Assembly (NCBI RefSeq): GCF_015477605.1
Contig: NZ_JADLQX010000006.1
Coordinates: forward strand, 186,001-250,000
Length of the DNA stretch: 64,000 bases
Reading direction: 5' to 3'
From: Nocardia amamiensis
GTDB taxonomy: Bacteria; Actinomycetota; Actinomycetes; Mycobacteriales; Mycobacteriaceae
Of the stretch, positions 1 through 8,340 are shown in pieces. The translations under genes and the position numbers were made by a program. The notes under the pieces were generated by a model that worked only from the letters and a program-made list of their open reading frames with translations, had not been told where the DNA came from and ran no database searches. Every line of letters starts with the position of its first letter. Position 1 is the first letter of the stretch.

Positions 1-90
1 GGCGCCGTCCTCGGGTTCGGCGGCTTGTGTGGTCTCGTCCTTGTCCTCCACAGGCACAAAGCCAACGTACCCACGCGGCGACCCGTTCAT
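1..90 (-). CDS. Start of an unidentified protein (partial)
   Basis: On the reverse strand an ATG at 90 opens a frame that runs off the left edge. It encodes about 30 residues beginning MNGSPRGYVGFVPVEDKDET, acidic and polar, with no recognisable domain. A GTG at 57 in the same frame (VPVEDKDET) is an alternative start. The frame would follow the alcohol dehydrogenase gene on the same strand, 39 bases away. No clear ribosome-binding site was found, so this may be a chance frame. Confidence 0.3.
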   Translation of the reverse strand, partial: MNGSPRGYVGFVPVEDKDETTQAAEPEDGA

Positions 91-129
91 CGCCCGGAAC
101 GCGTGGCCACGCGGGTCAGGCGAGGTGGG

Positions 130-1182
130 TCACATAGTGGCGACGTCGATGACGAACCGATACCGCACGTCGCTGGCCACCACCCGGTCGTAGGCGCCGT
201 CGATCTCGTCGGCGGAGATCAGCTCGATCTCGGCGCCGATACCGTGCTCGGCGCAGAAGTTCAGCATCTCCTGGGTCTGCGCGATGCCGCCGATCATCGA
301 GCCCGCCAGCGAGCGCCGGTATCCGGCGAGGGTGAACGGCTTGACGCGCAACGGATTCTCGGGGAGGCCGAGGATCACCAGGGTGCCGTCGAGGTTGAGC
401 AGCCGCAGATAGTCGTCCAGCGGAAGATCCGCCGAGACCGTGTTGAGAATGAGGTCGAACCGGCCGCGTAGGTCGCGGAAGGTCTGCTTGTCGCTGGTCG
501 CGTAGTAGCCGCTCGCCCCGAAGAGCTTGCCGTCGTCCTGCTTGCTCAGCGAGTGACTGAGCACGGTGACCTCGGCGCCCAGCGCGGCGGCGATCTTCAC
601 GCCGACGTGCCCGAGCCCGCCCATGCCGATGATCGCGACCTTCTTGCCCGGCCCGGCGTCCCAGTGCCGCAGCGGCGAGTACAGCGTGACGCCCGCGCAC
701 AACAGCGGTGCGGCGACGTCCAGCCCGATCCCCTCCGGGATCTGGACCACGAAGTTCTCGGTGACGACGACCTGCGTCGCGTAACCGCCGAGGGTGTGCC
801 CGCCCGGCTGCACCGCCGGATCGACGGGGGTGTTGTAGGTCATCGTCGTGCCTGCGGTGCAGTACTGCTCCTCGTCGGCGAGGCATGGCGCGCAGACTCC
901 GCAGGAGTCGACCATGCACCCGACGCCGACGCGGTCGCCGACCCGATGCTTCGTCACCGCGGATCCGACCGCGGCGACCACGCCCGCGATCTCGTGCCCG
1001 GGCACGCACGGGTACCGGGTGCCGCCCCACTCGTCCCGCGCGGTGTGGATGTCCGAATGGCAGATTCCCGCGTACTTGATGTCGATCAGCACGTCGTGCG
1101 GCCCCAGGATTCTGCGCTCGATCGTGATCTTCTCGAACGAGCCATCGGGGGCGGACAGGGCGTAGGCGGCAGCGGTACTCAT
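130..1182 (-). CDS. adhC: NADP-dependent zinc alcohol dehydrogenase, AdhC type
   Basis: A 350-residue cytosolic medium-chain dehydrogenase that should interconvert primary alcohols and aldehydes (cinnamyl alcohol dehydrogenase subgroup). Catalytic zinc ligands are Cys41 in GICHSDIH and His63 in GHE. The structural zinc cluster is Cys94, Cys97, Cys100 and Cys108. The nucleotide-binding Rossmann turn GMGGLGH lies near residue 185. The length and the closing [13 protein letters not shown] closely resemble mycobacterial AdhC (Rv3045). The ATG at 1182 was chosen because it gives the family N-terminus MSTAAAYA; the open frame extends far upstream but without homology. It is divergent from the protease gene that follows. 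Confidence 0.93.
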   Translation of the reverse strand: MSTAAAYALSAPDGSFEKITIERRILGPHDVLIDIKYAGICHSDIHTARDEWGGTRYPCVPGHEIAGVVAAVGSAVTKHRVGDRVGVGCMVDSCGVCAPCLADEEQYCTAGTTMTYNTPVDPAVQPGGHTLGGYATQVVVTENFVVQIPEGIGLDVAAPLLCAGVTLYSPLRHWDAGPGKKVAIIGMGGLGHVGVKIAAALGAEVTVLSHSLSKQDDGKLFGASGYYATSDKQTFRDLRGRFDLILNTVSADLPLDDYLRLLNLDGTLVILGLPENPLRVKPFTLAGYRRSLAGSMIGGIAQTQEMLNFCAEHGIGAEIELISADEIDGAYDRVVASDVRYRFVIDVATM

Positions 1183-1341
1183 GGATACATGCCTACCGCC
1201 GCATGGGTGCGGTTGCCAACCATGACATGTAAACAACCTGGTCACAACCATTCTTCGGCCGGATCTCCGGTTCGGTGATCTTCGCCGGTGATCTGCGGTG
1301 ACAATGGAAACGGGCAGCGATTCGGCCGAGGCGGGAGAGCC

Positions 1342-2460
1342 ATGGACGAAGGACGGCAGCAGATCATCGCGCGGCGAGCGCAGGGGGGCGGGCGCGTGCT
1401 CGTCATGGTGATCACCTTCGTGCTCACCATGGCCGCGTTTCTCGGTTATCGCGGCGAACTGCCCAGCCGGAACGTGCCCGGCCCGGCCGGGACCGCGGCC
1501 TCCGTCTCGCCTGCCCTCTCCGAGCCGTTGGATCCCGCGTTCGTCACGGCGGCCGTGCAACCGGCGCTGGTCAATATCAGTGCGTCCACCAAGCTGGCCG
1601 GCCCCGGCGCGGCGGGTTCCGGCATCGTTCTGACCGCCGACGGTGAGGTGCTCACCAGCCACCACGTGGTCAAGGGCGCGGACACGGTGACCGTCACCGA
1701 CGTCGGCAGCGGGAACGTCTACGACGCCGTGGTGCTCGGCTACGACTCCGGCGCCGACATCGCGCTGCTCGACCTTCCCGCGGCCGCGTTGACGACCGCC
1801 ACCATCGGCAGCTCGGCCGGGTTGCGGCTGCGCGACGAGGTCCTGGCGATCGGCAACGCGGGCGGGACCGGCGGCCCGCCGACCGCGGTGCACGGCCCGC
1901 TCACCGACCTGGACAGCGAGATCGTGGCGGTCAACGTCGCCGATCTGTCGCGCAAAGCGCTCAGCGGCATGCTGGAGGTCGCGGCGGAGGTCACCTCGGG
2001 ACAGTCCGGCGGGGCACTGGTCGATCGGAACGCGTCCGTGGTCGGGGTCATCGCCGCGGCGTCGGGGGACCCGGAAAATGCCCAGGAGCGCGCACCCAAC
2101 GGTTATGCGGTGCCGATCGACGCGGCGATGCGGGTGGTCCAGCAGATTCGATCCGGGACCCCGACCGATACGGTGCACATCGGCCCGACGGCCACCCTCG
2201 GTGTGCTCATCTCCAACGCGCTGCCCACCGGCACGGGCGCCCGGGTGGACGTGGCGATCTACGGCATGCCCGCGCACGCCGCGGGGCTGAGGCCGGGCGA
2301 CGTGATCACCTCGGTCGACGATCGCGCCGTCACCAGCGTGCTTTCCCTCCGGGCCGCGCTGAATACCCGCAAACCGAACGACACCGTCCGATTGGGCGTC
2401 ATCGGCGCGGGCGGGGAGCGCACGGTTCCGGTGGTGCTGACCGCGGGTCCACCGAACTGA
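1342..2460 (+). CDS. Membrane-anchored trypsin-like serine protease with PDZ domain
   Basis: A 372-residue HtrA/PepD-like (family S1C) protease for quality control outside the membrane. A hydrophobic segment at about 18-36 anchors it, a low-complexity linker follows, then the protease domain with His108 (TSHHVV), Asp139 (GADIALL) and Ser222 (TSGQSGGAL). A C-terminal PDZ domain covers about 285-370 ([18 protein letters not shown]). The catalytic triad looks complete. The ATG at 1342 follows a GGGAGAG ribosome-binding site; upstream in-frame starts would put charged residues before the anchor. Its end lies 9 bases from the convergent VKOR gene, with no obvious terminator between. Confidence 0.88.
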   Translation: MDEGRQQIIARRAQGGGRVLVMVITFVLTMAAFLGYRGELPSRNVPGPAGTAASVSPALSEPLDPAFVTAAVQPALVNISASTKLAGPGAAGSGIVLTADGEVLTSHHVVKGADTVTVTDVGSGNVYDAVVLGYDSGADIALLDLPAAALTTATIGSSAGLRLRDEVLAIGNAGGTGGPPTAVHGPLTDLDSEIVAVNVADLSRKALSGMLEVAAEVTSGQSGGALVDRNASVVGVIAAASGDPENAQERAPNGYAVPIDAAMRVVQQIRSGTPTDTVHIGPTATLGVLISNALPTGTGARVDVAIYGMPAHAAGLRPGDVITSVDDRAVTSVLSLRAALNTRKPNDTVRLGVIGAGGERTVPVVLTAGPPN

Positions 2461-2469
2461 TCCGGCCGG

Positions 2470-3036
2470 TCAGACCAGCGACAGCCAGTAGTCCTGGAAA
2501 CGCAGGAACACCAGCAGCAGCACCACCGCGAAGAACACCGCGACCAGGGTCCAGCGCCACTCGGCGAGCACACCCAGCGGGCCGCCGGAGCGACCCCACA
2601 ACTGGTCGATGCTCACCGCGAGCAGCGGCGTGATGATCGCCCAGACCACCATGCAGTACGGGCACAGCGCGTTGATCCGGTAGAGGCTCTCGAAGATCAG
2701 CCAGCAGACGAAGCCGACGCCGAACACGGTGCCGAGCCACAGTCCGCCCCAGATCCAGCGCGGGAAACCCACTCCGGCCACCGACAGCACGCCGAGGGTG
2801 ACCACGACGGAGAATCCGACGACTCCGATCAGCGGGTTCGGGAACCCGAACACCCTGGCCTGATCTGTCACCATCACCGACCCGCAGGACAGGATCGGGT
2901 TGATGCTGCACGTGGGGGTGTAGCCGGGGTCGGTGAACAGTTTGATCCGTTCGACGAGCAACGCCACCGCCGCCAACCAGCCGGTGAGCCCGCCGAGTAG
3001 CAGGATCCACGCTGCCCGCGGCCCCGCGGTGATCAC
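2470..3036 (-). CDS. Vitamin K epoxide reductase (VKOR) family membrane protein
   Basis: A 188-residue integral membrane oxidoreductase with four to five hydrophobic helices, expected to re-oxidise a periplasmic DsbA-like partner using a quinone. The loop cysteines Cys43 and Cys51 (CSINPILSCG) and the active-site CPYC (Cys125, Cys128) are present. It starts with a GTG that overlaps the stop of the upstream DsbA-like gene (GTGA), so the two are translationally coupled. This VKOR-DsbA pairing is known in mycobacteria (Rv2968c/Rv2969c), where it replaces DsbB. The reaction is inferred from family and context. Confidence 0.92.
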   Translation of the reverse strand: MITAGPRAAWILLLGGLTGWLAAVALLVERIKLFTDPGYTPTCSINPILSCGSVMVTDQARVFGFPNPLIGVVGFSVVVTLGVLSVAGVGFPRWIWGGLWLGTVFGVGFVCWLIFESLYRINALCPYCMVVWAIITPLLAVSIDQLWGRSGGPLGVLAEWRWTLVAVFFAVVLLLVFLRFQDYWLSLV

Positions 3037-3812
3037 TGGGCCGCGGCGGCGCTGATCACGGGAGCGAGGCCGCCGGGGGCCATGAGCTCCTGGGCGGTCT
3101 GGATCTGCTTGCCGTTGACGAAGACCGACGGGGTCGACTGGATGCCGCTTTCCAGCACGTCCTTGGTGCGGGCCTGAATGTACTTGTCGTAGGTGTGGCC
3201 GCTGATGCACTGGGCGACCGCGTCGTCGGTGTAGCCCGCGCTCTTGGCGATCTGGATCAGCTGGTCGTCGGTGAGACCCGCGCCGCCCTCCGGCGGCTGC
3301 TGGGCGAACATCGCCTTCAGCCAGCCCTGGTACTTCGTCGGGTCGGCCTGGGCGACGCAGTAGGAGGCGTTCGCCGCGCGGGTCGAGTACCGCGTGGTGG
3401 ACGCCTTGTCCAAGAACGCGATGATGTTGTACTCGACGACCGCGGTGCCGTTGTTCACCGCGTCTTCCAGAACCTTTCCGTTGGCCGCCTCGAAGGCTTT
3501 GCACGCGGGGCACTGCAGGTCCGCCACGACGCGCACGGTGACCTTCGCGTCCGGCTTACCGAGCCGGACGGAGCCGTTGTCGGTGATCGAGCCGGGAACG
3601 CCGCCGGAGTTCAGGTTCCCGGTCGCGGCGATGGACGGGGTGGGGCCGGGATCGTTCTTGCGGGCCTGCTTGACCGCGATGCCGATGCCGATGGCCGCGA
3701 TCAGACCGATCAGCACGGCCGCGACACCCACCTGGATCAGGATCTTGCGGTTGCGGTCGGCGCGTTCCGCCGCCAGCAGCGGGTTCGACTTCCCACCCTG
3801 GTTTTTGCTCAC
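3033..3812 (-). CDS. DsbA-like membrane-anchored thiol oxidoreductase
   Basis: A 259-residue thioredoxin-fold protein that should introduce disulfides into exported proteins. It has a cytoplasmic N-terminus, one transmembrane helix at about 24-47, then an extracytoplasmic DsbA/DSBA_2 domain. The redox motif CPAC is at 101-104 and the cis-proline region is QSTPSVFVNG. A further cysteine pair (ASYC, AQC) sits in the inserted helical part. GTG at 3812 is used because it gives the MSKNQGGKSNP-type N-terminus; the frame is open upstream to 3914. The downstream VKOR gene overlaps by 4 bases and is its likely re-oxidant. Confidence 0.9.
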   Translation of the reverse strand: MSKNQGGKSNPLLAAERADRNRKILIQVGVAAVLIGLIAAIGIGIAVKQARKNDPGPTPSIAATGNLNSGGVPGSITDNGSVRLGKPDAKVTVRVVADLQCPACKAFEAANGKVLEDAVNNGTAVVEYNIIAFLDKASTTRYSTRAANASYCVAQADPTKYQGWLKAMFAQQPPEGGAGLTDDQLIQIAKSAGYTDDAVAQCISGHTYDKYIQARTKDVLESGIQSTPSVFVNGKQIQTAQELMAPGGLAPVISAAAAQ

Positions 3813-3963
3813 CGTGCGCTCACCACGCCTTTCGCTTCGCCGGACGGTTCCTGCCGCCACGATCGTAGTTGCGCCGGCCATGTCTGCCGGTGGCCGGGCT
3901 ACAGCCGCCATCATGGTCGGCTTACCTGAGAGATTCCGAAATACGGTCCGTGCGGCGCCGCGT

Positions 3964-4085
3964 TCAGCGTGGTGCGATTCCGTCCCGGATTATTTCCATG
4001 GCTTCGCGCGCCAGGGTCGGGGCAGCGTCTGAACGCCGACAATAGCCAGAACTTGCGGTGCGTGGCGTCGACGGCGGCGTTCCGG
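3964..4085 (-). pseudogene. Relic of a TetR regulator C-terminus
   Basis: Reading the reverse strand, one frame gives DATHRKFWLLSAF, resembling the DATRREFWMRRLSV segment of the intact TetR encoded at 4556-5131. A second frame gives PTLAREAMEIIRDGIAPR and a stop, matching the way that protein ends (VDLVLSGITPR). The two pieces lie in different frames with intervening sequence missing, as expected for a decayed, frameshifted paralogue. No HTH-coding part remains. The match was read by eye and is short. Confidence 0.45.
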
Positions 4086-4106
4086 CCAGCGCTCCCGCGA
4101 AGCCGC

Positions 4107-4340
4107 TCAGCGCATCCAGCAGGGGGTGGCGTGCGGATTGATGATGCAGCCGAAGGTGCGCCCCGCGGAGGAGCTCAGCGATTCCAGCGCGCCGACGACC
4201 GGCTGGGCTGGTGACTGTGTGTCGGCGGTCTCGGTCGGCTGCTCGAGCGGAATCGGTCCCGCGGACGCGGTAGCCGTGCCGAGCCCGGTAGCCAACAGCG
4301 CTGCGCCGATGGTGACGGCAATCATCCCAAAGCGTTTCAT
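4107..4340 (-). CDS. Small secreted protein of unknown function
   Basis: A 77-residue protein with a signal peptide (KRFGMIAVTIGAALLATGLG, then ATASAG as probable cleavage region), leaving about 50 residues. The mature part is polar and contains two cysteines (FGCIINPHATPCW) that could form one disulfide; the protein ends CWMR. Similar short secreted proteins ending in a Cys-Asn-Pro motif are common in Nocardia, but no function is known to me. ATG at 4340 was chosen for its AGG-type ribosome-binding site about 9 bases upstream; a TTG at 4346 is in frame. Confidence 0.65.
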   Translation of the reverse strand: MKRFGMIAVTIGAALLATGLGTATASAGPIPLEQPTETADTQSPAQPVVGALESLSSSAGRTFGCIINPHATPCWMR

Positions 4341-4555
4341 TCCCAAGTACCTTTCATATTTCTCGATCGACGAAGGGGATATCGATCGAGCAGGAAGTTA
4401 CCCGCAGGCTGTGCCACCAACCCTGTTGCTGTGCCACCAATTCTGGTGGGGCCGTGTAGAACGCGCCGATCGGACACCGTAACCAGCGCCCCGCTACGAC
4501 GTGCACATCGCAACCGCTGGCATGGCGTTCCCGGGCTGGCCCGGCGGCACTGCGT

Positions 4556-5131
4556 TCAGCGCGGTGTGATTCCGCTCAAGACGAGATCGACTGTGTCGCA
4601 AGCCAGTCCGGGAGGCAGCGCGTTGCCGAGTTGGGTGACGTGCAGGTGGACCACACCAGCCAGGGTGAGCATGGTCAGCCGGGGATCCGCCGTCGACGCG
4701 ATCTCACCGCGGGCGATGCCACGCCGGATGATCTCCTCCGATACCGACAACCGCCGCATCCAGAACTCCCGCCGCGTGGCGTCGACGTCCGGGTCGGCGT
4801 CGCCGATCACCGTGCCGCGGATCAGGGCCACGCCCGACGGCGTCTCCGCGAACCGGATGAGGTCGGTCATGAATCGCTCCAGATCGCCGCGCAGCGACCC
4901 GGTGTCCGGCAGGGGAATCTCCTCGGCCATCCGGGACAGCAGCGCGTCCAGGAGCAGCCTGGGCAGGGTTTTCCAGCGCCGGTAGATCGAGGTCTCGTGC
5001 ACGCCCGCGTCCGCGGCGACGTCGGCGACGCGCACGTTGCCGATGCCGACCGACTCGATGCGGGCGAGCGTCGCGTCGATCACGGCCTTCCGCAGCCGGG
5101 CTCCGCGGATCTGTGCCGAAGGTTGGCCCAT
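4556..5131 (-). CDS. TetR family transcriptional repressor
   Basis: A 191-residue TetR regulator. The HTH covers about 20-66 (NVRVADVAADAGVHETSIYRRW), followed by an all-helical ligand-binding domain. It is divergent from a carboxylesterase gene, and the 93-base intergenic region carries two copies of CGCAAG-N4-CTTGCG. The arrangement suggests that this protein represses both itself and the esterase and is released by a small ester or hydrophobic ligand. The ligand is not predictable from the sequence. Confidence 0.9.
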   Translation of the reverse strand: MGQPSAQIRGARLRKAVIDATLARIESVGIGNVRVADVAADAGVHETSIYRRWKTLPRLLLDALLSRMAEEIPLPDTGSLRGDLERFMTDLIRFAETPSGVALIRGTVIGDADPDVDATRREFWMRRLSVSEEIIRRGIARGEIASTADPRLTMLTLAGVVHLHVTQLGNALPPGLACDTVDLVLSGITPR

Positions 5132-5142
5132 GCCGCAATTAT

Positions 5143-5158
5143 CGCAAGTCGTCTTGCG
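5143..5158. promoter_or_regulatory. Putative TetR operator O1
   Basis: CGCAAGTCGTCTTGCG is an inverted repeat (CGCAAG-N4-CTTGCG) lying 12 bases upstream of the TetR start codon. It shares both half-sites with O2, which begins 48 bases away. It is placed to block transcription of the regulator gene itself. This is an inference from symmetry and position. Confidence 0.7.
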
Positions 5159-5184
5159 TTGTGCGCCTCCGGTGCCTAGCGTGG

Positions 5185-5212
5185 TTCTATCGCAAGTCGA
5201 CTTGCGATAGAA
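5185..5212. promoter_or_regulatory. Putative TetR operator O2, 28-bp perfect palindrome
   Basis: A perfect 28-base palindrome centred between 5198 and 5199, with core CGCAAGTCGACTTGCG at 5191-5206 and flanks TTCTAT/ATAGAA. It ends 12 bases before the carboxylesterase ATG, so a bound repressor would cover the promoter or transcript start. The half-sites match O1. Confidence 0.78.
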
Positions 5213-5224
5213 GGCGAGAGTGGC

Positions 5225-6562
5225 ATGGACAACGTGGTCGCGCCCTCAGGGCGCTGGCGGGGCGAAGCCCTCAGCGGGGTAGCGGTGTTTCGCGGGATCC
5301 CCTATGCGCGGGCAGAGCGATTCGGTGCGCCGGAGCCGGTCGCACCACACGACGGGGTGTACGACGCGACCCGGCGGTACGCCATTGCGCCGCAGCTGCC
5401 GGGGCGGCTCGAACCCGTGATGGGGCGGCCGGATCCGCTGGATCAATCCGAGGATTGCTTGGCGTTGACCGTCACGACTCCGGAGGGCGTCGAACCCGGC
5501 AGCTGTCCGGTACTGGTGTGGTTGCACGGCGGCGCGTATCTCGCGGGCAGTGGACAGTGGAATCTGTACGACGCCGACCAGCTCGTGCGCGAGACCCGCA
5601 TCGTCGTGGTGTCGGTGAGCTATCGGCTCGGCGCACTCGGATACCTGCGAGCGCCCGGCGTTTCAGCGGGCAATCTCGGTTTGCGTGACCAGGTCGCGGC
5701 TCTGCGGTGGGTGCGTGAACACATCGCCGAGTTCGGCGGCGATCCGGAGCGCATCACCGTCTCGGGGCAGTCGGCGGGCGCGCAGTCGGTGGTCGCGCTG
5801 CTGGGCATCGCGGAAGCGAGACCGCTGTTCGCTCAGGCCATCGTGCAGAGCGCACCGTTCGGCATCGGATTCCAGAGCCACCAGCGCGCCGAACGGGTGG
5901 GGGCGATGTTCCTCGCCGAACTCGACGCCGACCCGTTCACCGCTCCGGTCCCCGAACTCCTTGCCGCCCAGGGCCGTACCGTCCGGCGAATGGCCGGACC
6001 GGGCGGGTTGAACTCGGCACCGCCCTTCCTGCCGGTAGCTGACGCGGATCCGCTGCCTGACGAGCGCACCTGGCGACAGGCGGTGCGCGACGCGGCCGTC
6101 GGCCTGCGGGTGGTGGTCGGCTGTACGGCCGAGGAGGCGCGGGCGTTCTACGGCGGCCCGCATCCGGTGTTCGGCAAAGTCCGGCGACTGCCGTTGCTCG
6201 GCAACCGGACCACCCGCGCGATGGAGCGACTGATCGGGCGAAAGGCCTTCGAGCAAGGCCTCTTCCGCTTCGCCGACGAGCTGTCCGACGCCGGCGCGAC
6301 CGTCTACTGCTACCGCATGGGCCAGCTGCACCCGGCCAACCCGTACGGCGCCTGCCACTGCATTGACCTGCCGCTGCTGTATGGAAGCGGCTCGGCTTGG
6401 GCCGCCGCCCCAATGCTCGCGCCACTCGCACCCGAGGAGATCGACGCGCTCGGCGTCCAGATCCGCTGTTGCTGGCGCGAATTCGTGAACACGGGAGGGG
6501 TTGGTGATACTAGTTGGACGCCACATCGGCACGGGTCCCGTTTCCCCCATGCCCTGCCGTGA
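5225..6562 (+). CDS. Type B carboxylesterase
   Basis: A 445-residue alpha/beta-hydrolase of the carboxylesterase/lipase type B family, expected to hydrolyse carboxylic esters in the cytosol. Visible motifs are the oxyanion-hole loop HGGAYLAGS at about 101-109, nucleophile Ser183 in GQSAGAQS, and the probable catalytic His in GACHCIDLPLLYG near residue 378. The length is slightly short for the family (usually 480-520). It is divergent from a TetR repressor with paired operators, so it is probably induced by its substrate or product. Confidence 0.9.
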   Translation: MDNVVAPSGRWRGEALSGVAVFRGIPYARAERFGAPEPVAPHDGVYDATRRYAIAPQLPGRLEPVMGRPDPLDQSEDCLALTVTTPEGVEPGSCPVLVWLHGGAYLAGSGQWNLYDADQLVRETRIVVVSVSYRLGALGYLRAPGVSAGNLGLRDQVAALRWVREHIAEFGGDPERITVSGQSAGAQSVVALLGIAEARPLFAQAIVQSAPFGIGFQSHQRAERVGAMFLAELDADPFTAPVPELLAAQGRTVRRMAGPGGLNSAPPFLPVADADPLPDERTWRQAVRDAAVGLRVVVGCTAEEARAFYGGPHPVFGKVRRLPLLGNRTTRAMERLIGRKAFEQGLFRFADELSDAGATVYCYRMGQLHPANPYGACHCIDLPLLYGSGSAWAAAPMLAPLAPEEIDALGVQIRCCWREFVNTGGVGDTSWTPHRHGSRFPHALP

Positions 6563-6862
6563 GCTGACCGGGCCGGGCGTCCAGGAACGCACTGAAGAAA
6601 CTGGCACGACGCCCAGCCCTGGACTACCCCGGCGTTGGGACGATTTCTCGGACGCGCGGCGGACCGCGGCCGCCTTCGACAGCCATGTAACGCGACCCCG
6701 ACACCGAAGCCGCGGGAGTCGAACATGGCGGGTAGCTACCGCCGAGCGCGCGGCCGGAGGGTCACCCGCGCCCGGTAATCGTTTGCGCCACGTCGACGCA
6801 CCTTCATGCGGCCAACCCGGAGCTTGCGTCCACTGGGTGCTGGTGGGCGATTTCGCGGGGTG
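6563..6862. other. Gene-free spacer between convergent genes
   Basis: The 300 bases between the end of the carboxylesterase gene and the end of the anti-sigma gene hold no convincing coding frame. I see no terminator hairpin with a T-run, no repeat and no RNA-like structure. Confidence 0.5.
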
Positions 6863-7699
6863 TCAGCCGATGTCCTGCACTGCCCGGCGTTGCGGACCTA
6901 CTGCGCCGCAACTGGTCCCGACGACCAGGGCGGTGATGGTGGGTGGACGCGGACCGGTGAGCAGGATGAGGACGGCGTTCTGGCCGCGGAAAGTGATGTC
7001 GGTGGAGCCGAGGACGGTGCGGTCGAGTCCGTTGGCTTGCACGCAGCGGTCCAGGGCGGCCGGGTTGGCGAGGGAGCCGGTGACGGTGTGGCGGCCGAGG
7101 GCGGAGAGCGCGGCGGTGGCGGTGAGTTCCCCACCGAGCTGGTCGGTAGCGGTGGTGGGCTGGGCAGCGGGTGCGGCATCGTCGCCACCACGCAGCACCG
7201 AGGCAATCCCGCCGACGGCGGTGACGGCGAGGATCACTGCCGCTGCCGGCCAGCGCACCCGACCGCGGCGGTGGCGATGCTCGGCGAGTGTGACCAGTTG
7301 GGCCCGCGCTTCCGAAACGGTTGGCTGACTTTCGGATTCGCCGATCGACTCGGATGGCGACGAGGAAGGCGGTGCGGTGGCCGAGCGATTGGGCGTGTCG
7401 TCCTGCGCGGTGGCCAGGGGAGGGATCGTGGCATCTTTTCCGGGTGGATCCAATTCCTCGAGGAACTGTTTGAGCCGGTCGGTGACATCGGCGGGCATGG
7501 CGTGGATGACGCGCTCGTCCCGGCCCAGGTTTCGCAGCTCGGCGCTGACCGCATCCAGCGACCGCAGAAAATTCAAAGCTTCCGGATCGCGGGCCACCTC
7601 CGGCCACAGTTGCGCACGCTGATCCGGGGTGAGGTTGTCGGCGTGCAGGTCGGCGAGCAACTCGGCCGTGAACACAGGCCGCGAACCCCCGGTCGCCAT
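6863..7699 (-). CDS. Membrane anti-sigma factor, RsmA/SigM type
   Basis: A 278-residue single-pass membrane protein. The N-terminal cytoplasmic half resembles the anti-sigma partner of SigM (LLADLHADNLTPDQRAQLWPEVARDPEA). A transmembrane helix at about 155-175 (AAAVILAVTAVGGIASVL) is followed by an extracytoplasmic domain with two cysteines. It should hold an ECF sigma factor inactive. ATG at 7699 follows a strong GGAGG ribosome-binding site. Immediately upstream is only the C-terminal part of a SigM-like sigma factor, so the cognate partner is broken here and the protein must act on another copy or have no target. Confidence 0.75.
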   Translation of the reverse strand: MATGGSRPVFTAELLADLHADNLTPDQRAQLWPEVARDPEALNFLRSLDAVSAELRNLGRDERVIHAMPADVTDRLKQFLEELDPPGKDATIPPLATAQDDTPNRSATAPPSSSPSESIGESESQPTVSEARAQLVTLAEHRHRRGRVRWPAAAVILAVTAVGGIASVLRGGDDAAPAAQPTTATDQLGGELTATAALSALGRHTVTGSLANPAALDRCVQANGLDRTVLGSTDITFRGQNAVLILLTGPRPPTITALVVGTSCGAVGPQRRAVQDIG

Positions 7700-7803
7700 C
7701 ACACCTCCGCCTCCGTCAGCACAGCCCATCCCTTCACCCAACCCTGGTGGGAGACTGCCTCTACATCGTGTCGTGGCTCGTCACTGTTAATGACGCAGCC
7801 GGG

Positions 7804-8055
7804 TCAGCTGCGGTTCCCCGGATCACGTAGAAATTCCAGCCGCTGTTGCAACCGCTGTCGCGCCCGCGCGCACCGGCTTTTGATTGTTCCTTCCGCCACA
7901 CCCAGCAGCGCGGCCGCCTCGGCCACGCTATACCCTTCCACGTCCACCGCGACCAACGCGGTGCGCTGCTCCGGCGGCAGCGAGAACAGAGCGCGATCGA
8001 TCACCATCGACATCTCGACCTCCGCTATCGCATCACGCTGCGCGCCCGGCTGATG
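7804..8055 (-). pseudogene. C-terminal fragment of an ECF sigma factor (SigM-like)
   Basis: The last 75-80 codons encode a clean sigma region 4: AEVEMSMVIDRALFSLPPEQ, then QRTALVAVDVEGYSVAEAAA and GVAEGTIKSRCARARQRL, as in SigM. Region 2, which recognises the -10 element, is absent; residues read further upstream (to 8238) look like noise and overlap another frame on the opposite strand. The gene therefore seems to have lost its front half by recombination near 8040-8090. It lies just upstream of the intact anti-sigma gene, the normal sigM-rsmA order. Confidence 0.7.
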
Positions 8056-8310
8056 GCGGCAGCGTTCGGAACCCTTGCGCCCGGAGCTGTGCCTCAGCGT
8101 CAGATCGATGAGATCGTGCAAGCTTGCCAGGTAGAGCCAGCCTTCATGGAGATGTATCGCAGCACTCCGACCGACGACGAAGTGACCAACCAGCACGTGG
8201 TGCTGTGGGACCCGTACCGCGAGGAGTTCGTGACGCACCTGATGCGCGCATCAATCTTCAAATACCCTCCCCGGCCCTGGGATCAGCTGGTTCTGCAGGC
8301 ACCGGCATGA
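8053..8310 (+). CDS. Unrecognised 85-residue protein or fragment at the sigma breakpoint
   Basis: A forward frame from ATG 8053 to 8310 encodes a protein-like sequence (RQIDEIVQACQVEPAFMEMY and YREEFVTHLMRASIFKYPPR) with natural composition. Its first codons overlap the breakpoint of the truncated sigma gene. No ribosome-binding site is visible, so it may be the 3' end of a gene brought in by the same rearrangement. I do not recognise the family. Confidence 0.35.
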   Translation: MAAAFGTLAPGAVPQRQIDEIVQACQVEPAFMEMYRSTPTDDEVTNQHVVLWDPYREEFVTHLMRASIFKYPPRPWDQLVLQAPA

Positions 8311-8340
8311 GGCGCCGGTGAAGCACGATTTTCTAGCGGT

